Assembly: GCF_030373265.1 (NCBI RefSeq)
Contig: NZ_JAUCZC010000006.1
Location: forward strand, 1 to 64,000
Source: Blastomonas sp.
GTDB lineage: Bacteria > Pseudomonadota > Alphaproteobacteria > Sphingomonadales > Sphingomonadaceae
Direction: 5' to 3'
Length of the DNA: 64,000 bases
The notes beneath the pieces are model-generated. The model was given only the letters and a program-made list of their open reading frames with translations. It did not search any database and was not told the origin of the DNA. Both the position numbers and the translations under genes were made by a program. Numbering within the stretch: position 1 is the stretch's first letter; the number at the start of each line of letters is the position of its first letter. Shown here in pieces: positions 63,117 through 64,000 of this stretch.

Positions 63117-64000
63117 TCACGCTCCTGCAGGTGATCCTGCGTCCTGGTTTTCTGGGACCGCGATCGGGGTGGCGGCGCAGACGGTGCGCAGCGCCTGTTT
63201 GAGGCCTTCCTCGATCGTGGGGTGATAGAACGGCATCTCGAGCAGCTGGGTCGCGGTCATCTTCTGCTGGATCGCCCAGGCCAGCAGATGGCCCAGATGC
63301 TCGCCCGCCGGGGCGACCAGATCGGCACCGATCAGCACGCCATCGGGCGCGGCGGCATACAGCGTGAGCGCGCCTTCGTTGCGCACCTCGACCCGCGCGC
63401 GGCCCTGGTCCGAAAAGTCGGCGGTGCCGCTGACCGCGCCATCCTCTTCCGCCTCGCCGATGCTGACCACCTGCGGATCGGTGAAGGTGATGCTGAACGG
63501 CACATAGCGATCGGTGTGCACCGGCGCCGGAAAGGCCGCAGCATTGCGCCCCGCGATCGCGCCATCGTGCGACGCCTCGTGCAGCAGCGGCCAATCGGCG
63601 GCGACGTCTCCGGCCAGAAAGACGTTGCTGTCGCCGCAGCGCATGGTCGATCGGTCGTGACAGGGCACGCCCTTGTCGTCCGTCTTCAGCCCTGCCTTGT
63701 CGAGCGCCAGCCCGTCGAGCACCGGGGGGCGTCCCACTGCCACCAGCACATGGTCGAACATCGCCTCGCCCTCGCTGCTGCCGCTCCAGCGGATGCAGAC
63801 GCCGTCGTCGGCGGGCTCGGGCGTGACATCGACGCCAAGATGCACGTGCACATCCCGTTCGATGATCTCGCGCAAGGCCTTGTGGACGCGCTCGCAGCGC
63901 ACCTTGGCCATGGTTTCGGACTTGTCGAACAGCGCGACGTCGACCCCCAGCCGGGCGAAGGCCTGCGCCAGCTCGAGCCCGATCGCGCCCGATCCGACCA
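63117..64000 (-). CDS. Dihydrolipoamide-dehydrogenase-family flavoprotein, N-terminus outside window
   Basis: The last 294 residues of a class I pyridine-nucleotide-disulfide oxidoreductase. Visible are the NAD(P)-binding GSGAIGLELAQAFARLG, ATG-type FDHVLVAVGRPP, the FAD-binding NVFLAGDVAADWPLLHEA, the dimerisation domain and the C-terminal active-site FYHPTIEEGL (His/Glu dyad). The redox-active Cys pair near the N-terminus lies beyond the window, so lipoamide dehydrogenase, mercuric-reductase-like and soluble transhydrogenase-like members cannot be separated. Confidence 0.85.
   Translation of the reverse strand, partial: VGSGAIGLELAQAFARLGVDVALFDKSETMAKVRCERVHKALREIIERDVHVHLGVDVTPEPADDGVCIRWSGSSEGEAMFDHVLVAVGRPPVLDGLALDKAGLKTDDKGVPCHDRSTMRCGDSNVFLAGDVAADWPLLHEASHDGAIAGRNAAAFPAPVHTDRYVPFSITFTDPQVVSIGEAEEDGAVSGTADFSDQGRARVEVRNEGALTLYAAAPDGVLIGADLVAPAGEHLGHLLAWAIQQKMTATQLLEMPFYHPTIEEGLKQALRTVCAATPIAVPENQDAGSPAGA

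Noticed and set aside
1..64000. CRISPR array, tRNA, rRNA, insertion sequence
   Set aside because: No regularly spaced repeats, cloverleaf-like sequences, rRNA cores or transposase motifs were seen by eye; a computed search would be needed to exclude short or degenerate ones.

Overview
This 64 kb window comes from the chromosome of a high-GC, Gram-negative alphaproteobacterium, most likely a sphingomonad (Sphingomonas, Sphingobium, Novosphingobium, Sphingopyxis or Blastomonas type). The evidence is the gene content: five large TonB-dependent outer-membrane receptors, each embedded in a small catabolic or transport locus; DUF3618 and holin-like envelope genes; a GGAAC-type stress promoter; and dense packing with many ATGA/TGATG start-stop overlaps. 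No rRNA, tRNA, CRISPR array, transposase or phage gene was seen.

Layout. 1-2.7 kb: three glycosyltransferases reading leftward, the first cut by the window edge. 3.2-5.8 kb: an envelope-stress operon and a repeat-rich lipoprotein. 5.9-12.2 kb: ordinary housekeeping or hypothetical genes (Crp/Fnr regulator, aminotransferase, alpha/beta hydrolase, L,D-transpeptidase, membrane protein, phytanoyl-CoA-dioxygenase-like protein). 12.3-15.1 kb: an arsenic operon arsR-arsC-acr3-arsH with two copies of a TTTCGA-N6-TCGAAA operator. 15.3-16.9 kb: a short Hsp70 and a DksA-type zinc-finger protein.

17.2-33.2 kb is the most interesting block: a catabolic island controlled by one GntR/FCD repressor. Leftward lie gntR, a TonB receptor, serine hydrolase, SDR, MFS permease, BKACE (DUF849), hyuA, hyuB, a second SDR and an AhpD-like protein, with most starts overlapping the previous stop. 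Rightward lie malonyl-CoA synthetase, malonyl-CoA decarboxylase and a hotdog thioesterase. Five near-identical ATYGTCGACGAT palindromes occur only in the three promoter regions of this island. Together they suggest an undescribed pathway: outer-membrane uptake, de-esterification or ring opening, beta-keto-acid cleavage, then malonate to acetyl-CoA.

33.6-39.5 kb: a TraB/GumN-like protein, then SLC13 permease, DUF2292 small protein and a TonB receptor, probably a sulfur-acquisition locus. 39.8-50.5 kb: a siderophore-type locus with ankyrin protein, TonB receptor, TctDE-like two-component system, a solute-binding lipoprotein with no ABC permease, a CitMHS citrate carrier and a second siderophore receptor. 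50.6-57.8 kb: an amino-acid or gamma-glutamyl locus (Asp/Glu racemase family, TonB receptor, RpiR regulator, class III aminotransferase, divergent gamma-glutamyltransferase). 58.1-63.0 kb: a NarL-type two-component pair, a small secreted-protein candidate and a GAF-GGDEF-EAL protein. The right edge cuts a dihydrolipoamide-dehydrogenase-family flavoprotein.

All assignments are from reading motifs by eye. Family-level calls are mostly secure; substrates are inference.
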